Notes: generated from the letters alone by a model not told the origin. 64,000 bases of DNA from Actinoplanes solisilvae (GCF_003999975.1 NZ_RJAC01000003.1:434001-498000); one strand, 5' to 3'. Shown: positions 24,765-35,472, counted from the stretch's first letter. Program-made: numbers and translations.

Positions 24765-26671
24765 AACGCCTGCTCGTCGTGGCCGCGCTGGCCGCCGCCG
24801 GTTTCGCCGCCCTGCCCGCCGCGCCCGCCGCCGCCCACCCGCTGGGCAACTTCTCGGTCAGCACCCACGCGGGCCTGACCCTGCACCCCGACCGCGTCGA
24901 CGCGCTGGCCGTGGCCGACCTGGCCGAACTGCCGACCCTGCAGGACACGCCCCCGACCTGCGACGAGATCGCCTCCGCGCTGCGGGTGACGGTGGGCGGA
25001 GCCGCGACGCGCTGGACGGTGAAGGACACTTCCCTGACGTACGCGGCCGGAGCCGCCGGCCTGCGCACCACCCGGCTTGAATGCCGCCTGTCAGCGCCGA
25101 TAACGCTCGACGGCGCGACCCGTGTCGACGTGGCGAACACCTTCCGGGCCGACCGAATCGGCTGGCACGAACTGGTGGCGGCCGGTTCGGGCGTGAGCCT
25201 GGACGGATCTTCGCTGCCCACGACGAGCCCGACCAGCGAGCTGCGCTCCTATCCCACCGACCCGCTGACGTCTCCCGCCGATGTGCGGTCCGCGTCGTTC
25301 ACGGCAAGCCCCGGGGAGCGCGCGGCAGCCGCTGGCACGGGGCCAGCCGTTGCATTGCCGGGCGCGGCTGCATCGGCGGGCGTGGCTGCATCGGCGGGCG
25401 TGGCTGCATCGCCGGGCGTGGCTGCATCGCCGGGCGTGGCTGCATCGCCGGGCGCGGCCGCATCGCCCAGCGGCATGCGACCCACGGAGCCGGGCGTGAG
25501 TGCCGCCCAATCGACTATCGATCGGCCGACCGGTCTGCTCGCGGGCGCCGAACGCACCCTCGACAATCTGATCGGCGGCGACCGCCTAACGCCGCTGGTG
25601 GGCCTGCTGGCCGTGCTGCTCGCGCTGGTGCTCGGCGCGGCCCACGCGGCCCTGCCCGGTCACGGCAAGACGGTGATGGCCGCCTACCTGGCCGGCAGCC
25701 GGGGCCGCCCCCGGGACGCCGTCCTGGTCGGAGCCACCGTCACCTTCACCCACACCGCAGGGGTGATCGCACTGGGCCTACTCCTGACCACCGTTTCCGG
25801 CATCGCCGGCGAAACAGTCCTCGGCTGGCTGGGCCTGGCCAGCGGCGTCCTGGTCGTCGTGGTCGGCATCGTCGCCCTGACCTCAGCTCTTCGCCGCTAC
25901 CGCTCAGCCCGCAACCTCGTCCCGGGATCCCCGGACAGTTCAGCGCATCCCCACAGCGACGCGGCGACCCGTGTCCACGGCAACCGTCTGATTTCCGCAC
26001 ACAGCGGTGCTCCATCGCTTATCGATAGCGACGCTGCCCCATCGCCTATCGATAGCGATGCCCCGATCCTCGTCCACAGCGGCAGCGCATCGCTTATCGA
26101 TAGCGGAAAGCCGCCCCACAGCCAAGGGCGCGGCGGGGTCCACAGCCATGAGCGCGGCGGGGTCCACAGCCATGAGCACGGCGTGAGCCACAGCCATGAG
26201 CACGGCGTGAGCCACAGCCATGAGCACGGCGTGAGCCACAGCCATGAGCACGGCGTGAGCCACCGCCACGAGCACGGCGTGAGCCACCGCCACGACACGG
26301 GCCACGCCCACGCGCATGACGGGAGTCACGGCCACCACCACACCCATGATCACGGGCCGGGTAAGTGGGGGCTGGCCGGGCTGGGAGTCGCCGGAGGGCT
26401 TGTGCCCAGCCCGTCGGCGTTGATCGTTCTGCTCGGGGCGGCCGCGCTCGGCCGTACCGTGTTCGGGGTTCTGCTGGTGCTTGCCTACGGGCTGGGAATG
26501 GCGGCCACGCTCACCGCCGCCGGCCTGCTGCTCGTGCGGCTGCGCCATCGGATCGACGGGCGCTGGAGCCTTGCGCGGCGCTGGCAGGCGATCTCGCCGC
26601 CGGCCACCGCCGCGCTGATCATCGTTGTCGGATTGGGCCTCGCCGGCCGCGCTCTGGCCGGCTTCGCCTGA
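24761..26671 (+). CDS. His-rich nickel/cobalt exporter-like membrane protein (NicO/RcnA-type)
   Basis: 636 residues from a GTG overlapping the TPR stop. Signal peptide (about 1-26), an extracytoplasmic domain (27-185, 'HPLGNFSVSTHAGLTLHPDR'), and an Ala/Gly/Ser/Pro repeat ('GVAASPGVAASPGVAASPG'). The membrane part begins near 270 with 'LLALVLGAAHAALPGHGKTV', an HxxxPGHxK-type metal motif, 'GATVTFTHTAGVIALGLLL' and 'GVLVVVVGIVALTSAL'. A His-rich loop with repeated 'HSHEHGVS' (about 445-530) precedes the last helices ('GGLVPSPSALIVLLGAAALG'). The HxxxPGH and (H)xxH loop fit NicO/RcnA-type Ni/Co efflux; TauE-like transport is less likely. DNA in the two repeats is itself tandemly repeated. Confidence 0.85.
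   Translation: MKRLLVVAALAAAGFAALPAAPAAAHPLGNFSVSTHAGLTLHPDRVDALAVADLAELPTLQDTPPTCDEIASALRVTVGGAATRWTVKDTSLTYAAGAAGLRTTRLECRLSAPITLDGATRVDVANTFRADRIGWHELVAAGSGVSLDGSSLPTTSPTSELRSYPTDPLTSPADVRSASFTASPGERAAAAGTGPAVALPGAAASAGVAASAGVAASPGVAASPGVAASPGAAASPSGMRPTEPGVSAAQSTIDRPTGLLAGAERTLDNLIGGDRLTPLVGLLAVLLALVLGAAHAALPGHGKTVMAAYLAGSRGRPRDAVLVGATVTFTHTAGVIALGLLLTTVSGIAGETVLGWLGLASGVLVVVVGIVALTSALRRYRSARNLVPGSPDSSAHPHSDAATRVHGNRLISAHSGAPSLIDSDAAPSPIDSDAPILVHSGSASLIDSGKPPHSQGRGGVHSHERGGVHSHEHGVSHSHEHGVSHSHEHGVSHSHEHGVSHRHEHGVSHRHDTGHAHAHDGSHGHHHTHDHGPGKWGLAGLGVAGGLVPSPSALIVLLGAAALGRTVFGVLLVLAYGLGMAATLTAAGLLLVRLRHRIDGRWSLARRWQAISPPATAALIIVVGLGLAGRALAGFA
26117..26297. repeat. In-gene tandem repeat encoding the His-rich metal loop
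   Basis: About seven 24-bp units of the form CACAGCCATGAGCACGGCGTGAGC split over 26139-26290, several perfect, encoding HSHEHGVS. A second in-gene array (15-bp units with GGCGTGGCTGCATCG, about 25380-25460) encodes the Ala-rich linker. Low divergence between units indicates recent expansion. Confidence 0.85.
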
Positions 26672-26770
26672 TCGGCTCGGCCCGACGGCTCGGCCCGACG
26701 GCTCGGCCCGACGGTTTGGCACGGCCTGACCGCTTGGCACGGCCCGACGGCACGGCCCGACGGCCGGCTT
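26672..26770. repeat. Degenerate 13-14 bp tandem repeat between convergent genes
   Basis: Seven to eight units of CGGCTCGGCCCGA or close variants (GCTTGGCACGGCCCGAC) fill the gap exactly from the exporter stop to the sulfotransferase stop. It begins directly after the TGA, like the arrays at 9365 and 11160. Confidence 0.8.
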
Positions 26771-26772
26771 GG

Positions 26773-27669
26773 TTACTCGGGCTGCGTGTCGGGGACGGTT
26801 GTTCGGGCGGATGACCTGTAGGCCGGGTAGCCCAGCCGTTCCACCAGGTCGCCCGTGGCCTCGGCGAAGGCCTCGTAGATGTCGTCGTCGAAGTGGTTCT
26901 GCCAGTCGCCGGCCTGGCCCTTGCGGTAGTGGGAGACCTTGCCCGTGCCCTGGCGATCGTTCATCTTCGCGAAGCTGTAGCGGTCGAGCAGTTGGGCCAG
27001 GTCGTCCGGTGGCAGCTCGATGCCGCAGTGGCGCAGCAACTCGTCGGTTTCGGACGCCTGCCGCTCGCCGGTCAGGTCTTCGTAGCGGACCAGCCGCACC
27101 GACTCGCTGGGCGGCGCCTCCACCCACGAGCGGATCGCCCCGAACCTGTTCTTCCTGGCCAGGTCGCCGATGAGCCACAGCATGCCCTCTTTGCGCGGCA
27201 TGTCCTGCAGCACCCGGCGCACCTCGAGCACGTCGCCCATCGGCCCGTGCGAATTCTTTGTCGAGAAATAGCTCGATACGACCATGTCGCGCGGATCGCG
27301 CATCACGAAGAATGCTCGGTACTTCTCCGGTTTGGGCATCGTGTCGAACCGTTTACGGGGGAAGAACAACGACAGGGCGATACGGTTCGGCGGGCACACG
27401 CGCGGGTGTTTCCAGCCGTAGAAGCGGGGATCATAGGTCAGCAGGCCGCAGTGACGGTAGACGATGGGATCGCTGAACACCGCCTTGATCCACTGACTGG
27501 CGGTCTTGCGCACCGCGCAGTGATATATGTTCTCGAACTCGCTTTTCCGCGCCACCGGCACGGTGAGCCGTACCCTGGCGTTATATGCCTCGAGCATGGA
27601 GCGGCGAGCGAGAACCCGTACGGATTCCGGCGCGTTCTGTTTGGCGAACATGACAGCGCTGTTGAACAT
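26773..27669 (-). CDS. Sulfotransferase-domain protein
   Basis: 298 residues. The PAPS 5'-phosphosulfate loop is recognisable as 'CAVRKTASQWIKAVF' (about 51-65), where the usual P-K-S/T-G-T is R-K-T-A-S. The 3'-phosphate motif is 'FFVMRDPRDMVVSSYFS' (about 120-136). 'VRLVRYEDLTGER' and 'FAKMNDRQGTGKVSHYRKGQ' with 'GDWQNHF' are typical of the Sulfotransfer_1 C-terminal part. It would transfer sulfate from PAPS to a hydroxyl or amino acceptor; the substrate is unknown. No signal peptide. Standing alone, with an AT-richer upstream region than its surroundings, it may be acquired. The start codon lacks a clear ribosome-binding site; an in-frame ATG follows 6 codons later. Confidence 0.85.
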   Translation of the reverse strand: MFNSAVMFAKQNAPESVRVLARRSMLEAYNARVRLTVPVARKSEFENIYHCAVRKTASQWIKAVFSDPIVYRHCGLLTYDPRFYGWKHPRVCPPNRIALSLFFPRKRFDTMPKPEKYRAFFVMRDPRDMVVSSYFSTKNSHGPMGDVLEVRRVLQDMPRKEGMLWLIGDLARKNRFGAIRSWVEAPPSESVRLVRYEDLTGERQASETDELLRHCGIELPPDDLAQLLDRYSFAKMNDRQGTGKVSHYRKGQAGDWQNHFDDDIYEAFAEATGDLVERLGYPAYRSSARTTVPDTQPE

Positions 27670-27926
27670 CGTCGAGCCCGTGTCCTTTACTACGAAATCG
27701 CGGGAGACGCTTCATGACAGGTGGAGTTTTGTTCGGAGCTTCCGCGAATCACGCGGCGCGAAGACGGCCGATCGGGGGAAATGGATCTTGCGTTGCTTCG
27801 CGTGCACGGACTTTACAACAAATACGATCAAGTTTGTGAAATCAGCCGCTGAGAGCTTCCTGAGTGTGGCGCTGCGCGCTTGGTCACAGGGCTGATCGGC
27901 GGGCGTCCGGGCACGTCGTGCAGGGC

Positions 27927-28025
27927 ATGACTACGCACATCCCCGGCCCGAGCCCGCTGACCCTCGAGGTGCCCGTCGCGTTCGCGAAGGCCGTGCCGCA
28001 GCTCGTCGCCACCCCGCAGTCGTAA
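27927..28025 (+). CDS. Possible small leader-type ORF before the flavin monooxygenase
   Basis: A 32-codon ORF (MTTHIPGPSPLTLEVPVAFA ... ATPQS) ends in TAA one base before the TTG start of the next gene. G/C-rich third positions match genuine genes and the tight spacing suggests translational coupling. No good ribosome-binding site is visible (GCAGGGC). It could be a real small protein, an upstream coupling ORF, or chance. Confidence 0.4.
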   Translation: MTTHIPGPSPLTLEVPVAFAKAVPQLVATPQS

Positions 28026-28026
28026 G

Positions 28027-29058
28027 TTGCGGGTCGACACCGTCGTGGTGGGTGGCGGCGCCGCGGGCCTGGCCGCCGCCTGGCACCTGCGCGCCCGGAA
28101 CCGCCGTTTCGTCGTTCTGGAGGCGAGCCGCCCCGGATCCGTCTGGCGCCGCCGCTACGACAGCCTCCGCCTGTTCACGCCCGCCCGGTTCTGTGCCCTG
28201 CCGGGCCTGCCGTTCCCTCTGCCGCCCGGCGAGCATCCCGGCAAGGACGAGATGGCTGCCTACCTGACCCATTACGTACGCCACCACGACCTCCCGCTGC
28301 GCGCCGGCGTGACCGTCGTCCAGCACCGCTACGCCGCCACCCGGCACCGTCTGACGACGACCGCCGGCGACGAGTACGAAGCGGACCGCTTGATCGTCGC
28401 CACCGGCGCCCTGCGTACGCCGGTGGTGCCGTCCTTCGCGGCGTCGCTGGACCCGGCTGTCCGCCAGCTCCATTCGGCCGGTTACCGACGTCCGTCCGAC
28501 GTGCCGCCCGGCCCGGTTCTCGTGGTCGGCGCGGGCCCCGCGGGCGCCGACATCGCCCTCGACCTCGTCGGCGACCACGAGGTGTGGCTGGCCGGCCCTC
28601 GCACCGGTCATGTGCCGCTGCGGGTCGTGCGCAGCCGGCTGATCCGGCGCCTCGGCTACACCCGCCGCGTGCCGCCGGGCCTGGCCGGCCGCCTGATCCG
28701 CGACCGGGTCGTCCATCACGGCAGCCCTCTGATCTGGCAGACCGAGGCCATGCTGCGCCAGGCCGGCATCCACCGCGTCGCCCGAGTGGCCGGGGTCCGC
28801 GACGGCCGGCCCGAACTGGACGACGGCCGCCTGCTCGACGCCGCCACGGTCGTCTGGTGCACCGGCATGCGCCCCGACCACCGCTGGCTCGACCCGCGGG
28901 CGCTCACCCCGAACGGCCGGCCCGCCCACCGCCGCGGCATCTCGACCACCGTCCCCGGTCTCGGCTTCGTGGGCTTGCCGCTGCAGAACACGTTCGGCTC
29001 CGGCTTCCTGGCCGGCATGGACGGCGACGCCGCGTACGTGGTCGGCCGCCAGTCATGA
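28027..29058 (+). CDS. Flavin-containing monooxygenase-like NAD(P)/FAD oxidoreductase
   Basis: 343 residues from a TTG start. The N-terminal FAD Rossmann motif is 'VVVGGGAAGLAAAWHL' (6-21). 'GSVWRRRYDSLRLFTPARF' follows (the WRxRYDSLRL signature of flavoprotein monooxygenases, about 37-56). The second dinucleotide motif is 'VLVVGAGPAGADIALDL' (about 163-179). C-terminal 'ATVVWCTGMRPDHRWLD' and 'GLGFVGLPLQNTFGSGFL' match the CzcO-like group. Probable two-dinucleotide monooxygenase (Baeyer-Villiger or N/S-oxidation), cytoplasmic. The TetR gene downstream on the same strand may regulate it. The substrate cannot be told. Confidence 0.85.
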   Translation: MRVDTVVVGGGAAGLAAAWHLRARNRRFVVLEASRPGSVWRRRYDSLRLFTPARFCALPGLPFPLPPGEHPGKDEMAAYLTHYVRHHDLPLRAGVTVVQHRYAATRHRLTTTAGDEYEADRLIVATGALRTPVVPSFAASLDPAVRQLHSAGYRRPSDVPPGPVLVVGAGPAGADIALDLVGDHEVWLAGPRTGHVPLRVVRSRLIRRLGYTRRVPPGLAGRLIRDRVVHHGSPLIWQTEAMLRQAGIHRVARVAGVRDGRPELDDGRLLDAATVVWCTGMRPDHRWLDPRALTPNGRPAHRRGISTTVPGLGFVGLPLQNTFGSGFLAGMDGDAAYVVGRQS

Positions 29059-29102
29059 GCCGCGCCGGAAGCGTCGTGCGGAGGTGACGAGGATCGGTTG
29101 TT

Positions 29103-29837
29103 ATGGTCCGGGGCGTGGCGACCGACGAGCGGCAGGCGACCCGGGAACGGATCATCCGGGCGGCGCGGGACCTGCTGGGCGAGTCCGGGCGGGACGCGGT
29201 GACGACCCGCTCGGTGAGCGCCGCGGCCGGGGTGCAGCCGCCGACGATCTATCGGCTGTTCGGGGACAAGGATGGGCTGCTCGACGCGGTGGCCCTCTAC
29301 GGGCTGATGCCCTATCTGTCGCAGAAGAGCGCGCTGGGCGCGACCGCCGATCCGGTGGCCGACCTGGCTCGGGCCTGGGATCTGCACATCGAGTTCGGCT
29401 TCACCGATCCGGCGGGCTATGTGCTGGCCTTCGGCGAGCCGCGCCCGGGGCGGGCGGCCGTCGCCCGCGACGAGGCGATCGCGCGTCTGACCGTCCTGAT
29501 CGAACGGGTCGCCGCCGCCGGCCGCCTGCGCACGAGCGTCGAACGAGCGACCGCGATCATGCACGCCGCCGGGGTCGGCACGGTCCTGACGCAGCTGGTG
29601 ATCCCACCCGGCCGGCGCGACCCCGGAGTGCCGCCGGCGATGTGGGCCACCGTGCGCTCCGAGATCATCGCCGTCCCGGCGCCGGAGCCGAAGGTCGCGG
29701 ACCCCGACGCGCTGGCCCGCCATGCGAGCGCGCTGCGGCAGGCCCTGCCCGCCGAAGGCAGCGGCCCGCTTACCCCGGCCGAGCGCGCCCTGCTGACCGA
29801 GTGGCTGGGGCGCCTGGCCGACTCCGCGGCGGGCTGA
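29103..29837 (+). CDS. TetR/AcrR-family transcriptional regulator
   Basis: 244 residues; ATG with GAGGA 9 nt upstream. The N-terminal helix-turn-helix is 'TRERIIRAARDLLGESG', then 'VTTRSVSAAAGVQPPTIYRL' and 'FGDKDGLLDAVALYG' (about 13-66), the classic TetR signature. The C-terminal ligand domain is divergent, with 'AWDLHIEFGFTDPAGYVLAF'. It sits between the flavin monooxygenase (44 bp upstream) and the GMC oxidoreductase (about 180 bp downstream) and may control one or both redox genes. No obvious palindromic operator was picked out. Confidence 0.92.
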   Translation: MVRGVATDERQATRERIIRAARDLLGESGRDAVTTRSVSAAAGVQPPTIYRLFGDKDGLLDAVALYGLMPYLSQKSALGATADPVADLARAWDLHIEFGFTDPAGYVLAFGEPRPGRAAVARDEAIARLTVLIERVAAAGRLRTSVERATAIMHAAGVGTVLTQLVIPPGRRDPGVPPAMWATVRSEIIAVPAPEPKVADPDALARHASALRQALPAEGSGPLTPAERALLTEWLGRLADSAAG

Positions 29838-30020
29838 TCGAGGCGAGGCGGGCCGGCGTGAGCCAGGTGACGTCGGTGAAGCGGGCCTTTCAACGCATGC
29901 TTGAGGGGGCCGGTTCATCGGCGTGACGTTCTCGACGAAGAGCTGGCAACGCCACTACCGGGGGATATCTTTGTTATCGCTTGGACGTTTCCGTTGGAAA
30001 CGTTTTTCCGGGGAGGCGAT

Positions 30021-31529
30021 ATGGACAACTACGACGTGGTGATCGTCGGGGGTGGCACGGCCGGATCGGTGCTGGCTTCGCGGTTGAGCGAGCAGCCCTC
30101 GCTGCGTGTTCTGCTGCTCGAGGCCGGGCCGGCCGACCCCCTGCCCGCGATGGCCGACCCGCCCGCCTGGCCCAGCCTGGTCAGGGGCCCGGCCAACTGG
30201 GGCGAGCTCACCGTTCCCCAAGGGCCGCCGGGGGCGGTCACCCCGCTGCCGCGCGGCAAGGGCCTCGGCGGCGGCTCGTCGATCAACGCGATGCTCTTCA
30301 CCCGCGGACACCGGTCCGGCTATCAGCGCTGGACCGACGCCGGCGCCAAGGACTGGGGCTTCTTCGATCTGCTGCCCTACTTCAAGCGGTCCGAGAACGC
30401 CCCCGGACGCGACCCCGTGCTGCGCGGCCGCGGCGGTCCGCTGACCGTGGCACCCTCCGACCCGCTCAACCCGGTGCTCGCGGCCGCTCTCGAGGCGGCC
30501 GTCGAAGCCGGTGAGCGGCGGGCCGGCGACATCAGCAGCGGGGTCGAGGAGGGGTTCGGCCCGGTCGACGTGAACATCGTCGGCGGGCAGCGGCAGAGCG
30601 CGGCCGACGCCTACCTGCGCCCGGTGCGCGACCGCAAGAACCTCGCCGTGGTCACCGACGCCCTCGTCCACCGGTTGCGCGTCGACAACCAGAAGGTCAC
30701 CGGCGTCGACTACAGCGTCGGCTCCGAGGTGATCTGCGTGTCGGCCGGCGAGGTCGTCGTCGCCGCCGGAGCGATCGGATCGCCCCAGCTGCTCATGCTC
30801 TCGGGCATCGGCCCCGCCGACCACCTGCGCGCCCACGGAATCGAGGTCGTCGCCGACCTGCCCGGCGTCGGCGCCGGGTTGCAGGACCACCCGGTCGCCA
30901 ACGTCATCTACCGCTCGTCGCAGCCGGTGCCGACGCCGCGCCACAACCACGGCGAGGTGGTCGGCCTGGTCCGCAGCCGCGACGGTCTGCCCGGACCCGA
31001 CCTGCAGCTCATCTTCGTCGACCTCCCCCGCCCGGTGAACGGCTTCCAGGCCCCCGACCAGGGCTACAGCATCGGTGTCTCGGTGATGGCCCCGCACAGC
31101 CGCGGCACCGTACGGCTGGCCGACGCCGTGCCCGGTTCCGCCCCGCTGATCGACCCCAACTACTACGACGACGTACGGGATCTCGACGCGGTGGTGGCCG
31201 GTCTGCGCTTGGCCCGCACGATCGGACGGCAGGACGCCCTCGCCCCGTGGCGTGACTCCGAGGTCATCCCCGGTCCGGCCAGCGACGACGAGCTCGAGCT
31301 GCGCGACTATGCCCGCCGGGCGGTCGCCTCCTACTGTCACCCGGCCGGCACCCTGGCGATGGGCGACGGCGACTCGGCGGTCGTCGACCCGCTGTTGCGC
31401 CTGCGGGGCATCGAGGGCGTACGCGTCGCCGACGCCTCGGTCATGCCGGCGATCACGGCCGGCAACACCAACGCCACCGTGTACGCCATCGCCGAGCGCG
31501 CCGCCGAGTTCATCCTCGGCGAGGACTGA
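30021..31529 (+). CDS. GMC-family FAD-dependent oxidoreductase (choline dehydrogenase-like)
   Basis: 502 residues. The ATG at 30021 has GGGGAGG 6 nt upstream; 40 further open codons upstream lack support. The FAD motif is 'DVVIVGGGTAGSVLASRL' (4-21), followed by GMC signature 1 'GKGLGGGSSINAMLFTRGH' (about 80-98) and signature 2 'GAIGSPQLLMLSGIGP' (about 250-265). C-terminal 'SYCHPAGTLAMGD' holds the catalytic His; 'AGNTNATVYAIAERAAEFI' carries the second active-site residue as Asn. It oxidises alcohols or sugars with FAD; substrate not assignable. No signal peptide. Possible regulation by the adjacent TetR protein. Confidence 0.92.
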   Translation: MDNYDVVIVGGGTAGSVLASRLSEQPSLRVLLLEAGPADPLPAMADPPAWPSLVRGPANWGELTVPQGPPGAVTPLPRGKGLGGGSSINAMLFTRGHRSGYQRWTDAGAKDWGFFDLLPYFKRSENAPGRDPVLRGRGGPLTVAPSDPLNPVLAAALEAAVEAGERRAGDISSGVEEGFGPVDVNIVGGQRQSAADAYLRPVRDRKNLAVVTDALVHRLRVDNQKVTGVDYSVGSEVICVSAGEVVVAAGAIGSPQLLMLSGIGPADHLRAHGIEVVADLPGVGAGLQDHPVANVIYRSSQPVPTPRHNHGEVVGLVRSRDGLPGPDLQLIFVDLPRPVNGFQAPDQGYSIGVSVMAPHSRGTVRLADAVPGSAPLIDPNYYDDVRDLDAVVAGLRLARTIGRQDALAPWRDSEVIPGPASDDELELRDYARRAVASYCHPAGTLAMGDGDSAVVDPLLRLRGIEGVRVADASVMPAITAGNTNATVYAIAERAAEFILGED

Positions 31530-31538
31530 CCACGGGCC

Positions 31539-32135
31539 TCAGAACCAGGCGCTGGCCTCGAGTCGCCGGGTGTTGCCGAGATCCAGGGGATGTTCCTGCA
31601 TGGTGACGATCTGACGCGGCTTACCCGGGGCGACGGCTACCGCCAGCGACGTTCCGGTGTCCGACCCGCCGTCGACATCCGTGACGGTGTTGCGCCAGGA
31701 CAACATGGTCGTCGCACCTTCGCCCGGTTTCAGCACGAGACGCCGGGCCGGCTCGGTGTAATGCACGCTGGCCACGACGGCGACCTTCAGTGGATGACCG
31801 TCCTCGTCGAGCACGACGATGTCCGGCCGCCCCTTCACCTCGTACGGCTTGTTGCCGCAGTTCCGGATTTTCAGCGCCAGCTCCCGGTAGCCCGACGCCG
31901 CGCCCCCGTCTCCCACGGTGATCTGTGCCCCGATCAGCGCGCACGCGGACGCCGCTTCGACCGCCGCCGGAGCCGTGGGACCGGCCGAGGTGGGTGTGGG
32001 CGCCGCGGCCGGGACGCTGGGCGTGGCGGTAGGTGGGAGCCCGCTGTTGTCCCGCCACGGCTTCGTGCACGAGGCCACCAGCGGGACCACCAGCAGAACG
32101 AGCAACCGCCGCCGCAGAACCACGTCGGCGATCAT
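31539..32135 (-). CDS. Lipoprotein with DUF4232-like beta domain
   Basis: 198 residues from ATG 32135 (MIADVVLRRRLLVLLVVPLV). The lipobox is 'LVASC'. Upstream in-frame starts at 32186 and 32246 exist but overlap or crowd the aminopeptidase gene. A Pro/Ala/Thr linker (about 30-60) precedes a domain with 'CALIGAQITVGDGGAASGYR', 'LALKIRNCGNKPYEVKGRP', 'LVLKPGEGATTMLSWRNT'. The layout is like the 8612-9271 lipoprotein. It lies 67 bp downstream of the aminopeptidase on the same strand. Function unknown; the start is uncertain. Confidence 0.75.
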   Translation of the reverse strand: MIADVVLRRRLLVLLVVPLVASCTKPWRDNSGLPPTATPSVPAAAPTPTSAGPTAPAAVEAASACALIGAQITVGDGGAASGYRELALKIRNCGNKPYEVKGRPDIVVLDEDGHPLKVAVVASVHYTEPARRLVLKPGEGATTMLSWRNTVTDVDGGSDTGTSLAVAVAPGKPRQIVTMQEHPLDLGNTRRLEASAWF

Positions 32136-32202
32136 GCCGTACGTCCGCCGGCGCCACCCGAGCAGGCGTACCCGGCGGTTGATCATGGTGGGGAGGCGGC
32201 GC

Positions 32203-34626
<2,424 letters not shown>

Positions 34627-34697
34627 GCGCTTGATCGTAGGGGCCCGTCCCTCGAATCGCGCCCCGGTTATTTCCGACGTACTGCGCGGGGTAGCAG

Positions 34698-34713
34698 TCG
34701 AACATATGTTCGC
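34698..34713. promoter_or_regulatory. LexA-box-like palindrome TCGAACATATGTTCGC
   Basis: A 14-bp perfect palindrome CGAACATATGTTCG with a T on the left, matching the Gram-positive/actinobacterial SOS box pattern CGAAC-N4-GTTCG. It lies between the divergent aminopeptidase (start 34626) and antitoxin (start 34761) genes. The sequence match is direct; LexA binding is inferred. Confidence 0.5.
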
Positions 34714-34760
34714 TCTGGACTGTAGTGGCGATGTCTTACGAATCGTCTTACACTTGCATC

Positions 34761-34997
34761 ATGGCTGACACCGTTACGATCCGCACCGACGCGGACACCG
34801 AGCATGCGCTGGACGTGCTGACTCGCGACGGCACCAATCGCTCAGAGGCGATCCGCCAGGCCTTGCTGGAAGCAGCGGTCCGTCGCGAACGCCTGGCCGA
34901 ACTGAAACGCGCCTTCTTGCGCCGTCCCATGCCCGCACCGGATGGGATCAACCTTGCCGACGACATCGCACGCGAGCGCGAAGGTTACGCACAGTGA
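34761..34997 (+). CDS. Ribbon-helix-helix antitoxin (VapB-like)
   Basis: 78 residues. ATG 34761 is chosen over an upstream in-frame ATG because MADTVTIRTDADTEHALD begins the RHH strand directly. The RHH core is 'VTIRTDADTEHALDVLTRDG', then 'NRSEAIRQALLEAA' (about 5-42). The acidic C-terminal tail ('INLADDIAREREGYA') would wrap the toxin. A TACACT hexamer ends 6 nt before the ATG, so the message may be leaderless. Direct repeats GTCTTAC (34733-34739 and 34745-34751) next to it are a candidate autoregulatory operator. The stop overlaps the toxin GTG. Confidence 0.85.
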   Translation: MADTVTIRTDADTEHALDVLTRDGTNRSEAIRQALLEAAVRRERLAELKRAFLRRPMPAPDGINLADDIAREREGYAQ

Positions 34998-35410
34998 TCT
35001 ATCTGGATTCGGCAGCCGCGGTCAAGCTGGTCCACGACGAAGCCGATACCAGTGCCCTGCGGGACTACCTCGACGAGCGCTCCACGATCGAGTGGGTCAG
35101 CTCCAGTCTCGTCGAGATTGAGACGTACCGAGCGCTGGTGCGTGCCACCGCTCCTGGCGACATGCCCACGGTCATCAACCAGTTCCATGCGCTGCTCGAT
35201 CTCATCGTCCGGGTCGAGATCGACTCCGGGATTCGTATCCTCGCCCAGACGGTCACCCCGCCAACCGTACGCAGCCTCGATGCCATCCACCTGGCGACCG
35301 GGCTGCGCCTCCAACAACAGAGTCGTCTGACCTCATTCGTTACCTACGACAAACGACTGGCGGAGGCTGCCTCGGCGGCGGGGCTGACCGTGGACATGCC
35401 GACCGTCTGA
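34994..35410 (+). CDS. PIN-domain toxin (VapC-like ribonuclease)
   Basis: 138 residues from a GTG overlapping the antitoxin stop (GTGA). PIN-domain acidic residues are present in order: Asp5 ('MIYLDSAAAVKL'), Glu43 region ('SSLVEIETYRAL', Glu41/Glu43), Asp96 ('VRSLDAIHLATG') and Asp119 ('FVTYDKRLAEAA'). This is the canonical Mg-dependent endoribonuclease active site. In a VapBC pair the antitoxin blocks the nuclease and both autoregulate. A U-tailed terminator follows 10 bp after the stop. Confidence 0.9.
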   Translation: MIYLDSAAAVKLVHDEADTSALRDYLDERSTIEWVSSSLVEIETYRALVRATAPGDMPTVINQFHALLDLIVRVEIDSGIRILAQTVTPPTVRSLDAIHLATGLRLQQQSRLTSFVTYDKRLAEAASAAGLTVDMPTV

Positions 35411-35419
35411 CAATGTCAG

Positions 35420-35458
35420 ACGGAAGCGGCGCCCCATCCGGGACGCCGCTTCCGTTTT
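35420..35458. terminator. Rho-independent terminator between the toxin gene and the GH27 gene
   Basis: Inverted repeat ACGGAAGCGGCG / CGCCGCTTCCGT (35420-35431 and 35444-35455) with a 12-nt loop and a TTTT run. It ends the toxin-antitoxin transcript, and on the other strand probably the GH27 transcript. Confidence 0.85.
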
Positions 35459-35472
35459 GACGGAGAGGAAAG

